From: Chloroflexota bacterium
Lineage (GTDB): Bacteria > Chloroflexota > Limnocylindria > QHBO01
Assembly (NCBI GenBank): GCA_031177555.1
Contig: JAPSGM010000120.1
Coordinates: 1-6,186 of the forward strand
DNA: 6,186 nucleotides
Direction: 5' to 3'
The notes beneath the pieces are model-generated. The model searched no databases. It had not been told where the DNA came from and saw nothing but the letters and a program-made list of their open reading frames with translations. The position numbers and the translations under genes are program-made. Numbering within the stretch: position 1 is the stretch's first letter; each line of letters starts with the position of its first letter. Positions 6,183 through 6,186 of the stretch are shown piece after piece.

Positions 6183-6186
6183 TGAG

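Overview
This window is a compact, high-GC (clearly GC-rich by eye, not counted) run of seven genes, all on the + strand, with almost no intergenic DNA. GTG starts, 1-4 base start/stop overlaps and strong third-position GC bias suggest a high-GC bacterium, for example an actinobacterium, a Chloroflexota member or a proteobacterium. Nothing in the window is a taxonomic marker, so the lineage stays open. There are no RNA genes, insertion sequences, repeats, CRISPR arrays, terminators or recognisable promoters. Any promoter must lie upstream of base 1.

Layout: (1) 2-358, the C-terminal ligand-binding (FCD) part of a GntR/FadR-type regulator, cut by the left edge. (2) 358-1260, a 300-residue P-loop protein resembling the HPr kinase/PEP-carboxykinase-like fold. 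(3-5) 1287-2150, 2150-2626 and 2623-4890, the FAD, [2Fe-2S] and molybdopterin subunits of a xanthine-dehydrogenase-family hydroxylase, in the same medium-small-large order as coxMSL. The active-site loops show that it is not a CO dehydrogenase. (6) 4887-5777, a cyclase-family (kynurenine-formamidase-like) metal-dependent hydrolase. (7) 5796-6182, the N-terminal 128 residues of pyruvate, phosphate dikinase, ended by tandem stops at the right edge.

Taken together this looks like a catabolic operon. A ligand-responsive regulator would control a molybdenum hydroxylase that oxidises an aromatic or N-heterocyclic compound or an aldehyde. The cyclase-family hydrolase would then open a ring or cleave an amide or ester, and pyruvate, phosphate dikinase would feed pyruvate to PEP for gluconeogenesis. 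The substrate cannot be read from the sequence. The two most unusual points are the HprK-like P-loop protein placed inside this gene set and the early termination of the dikinase. No molybdenum-cofactor insertion or maturation gene (XdhC, CoxD/E/F type) is present in the window.
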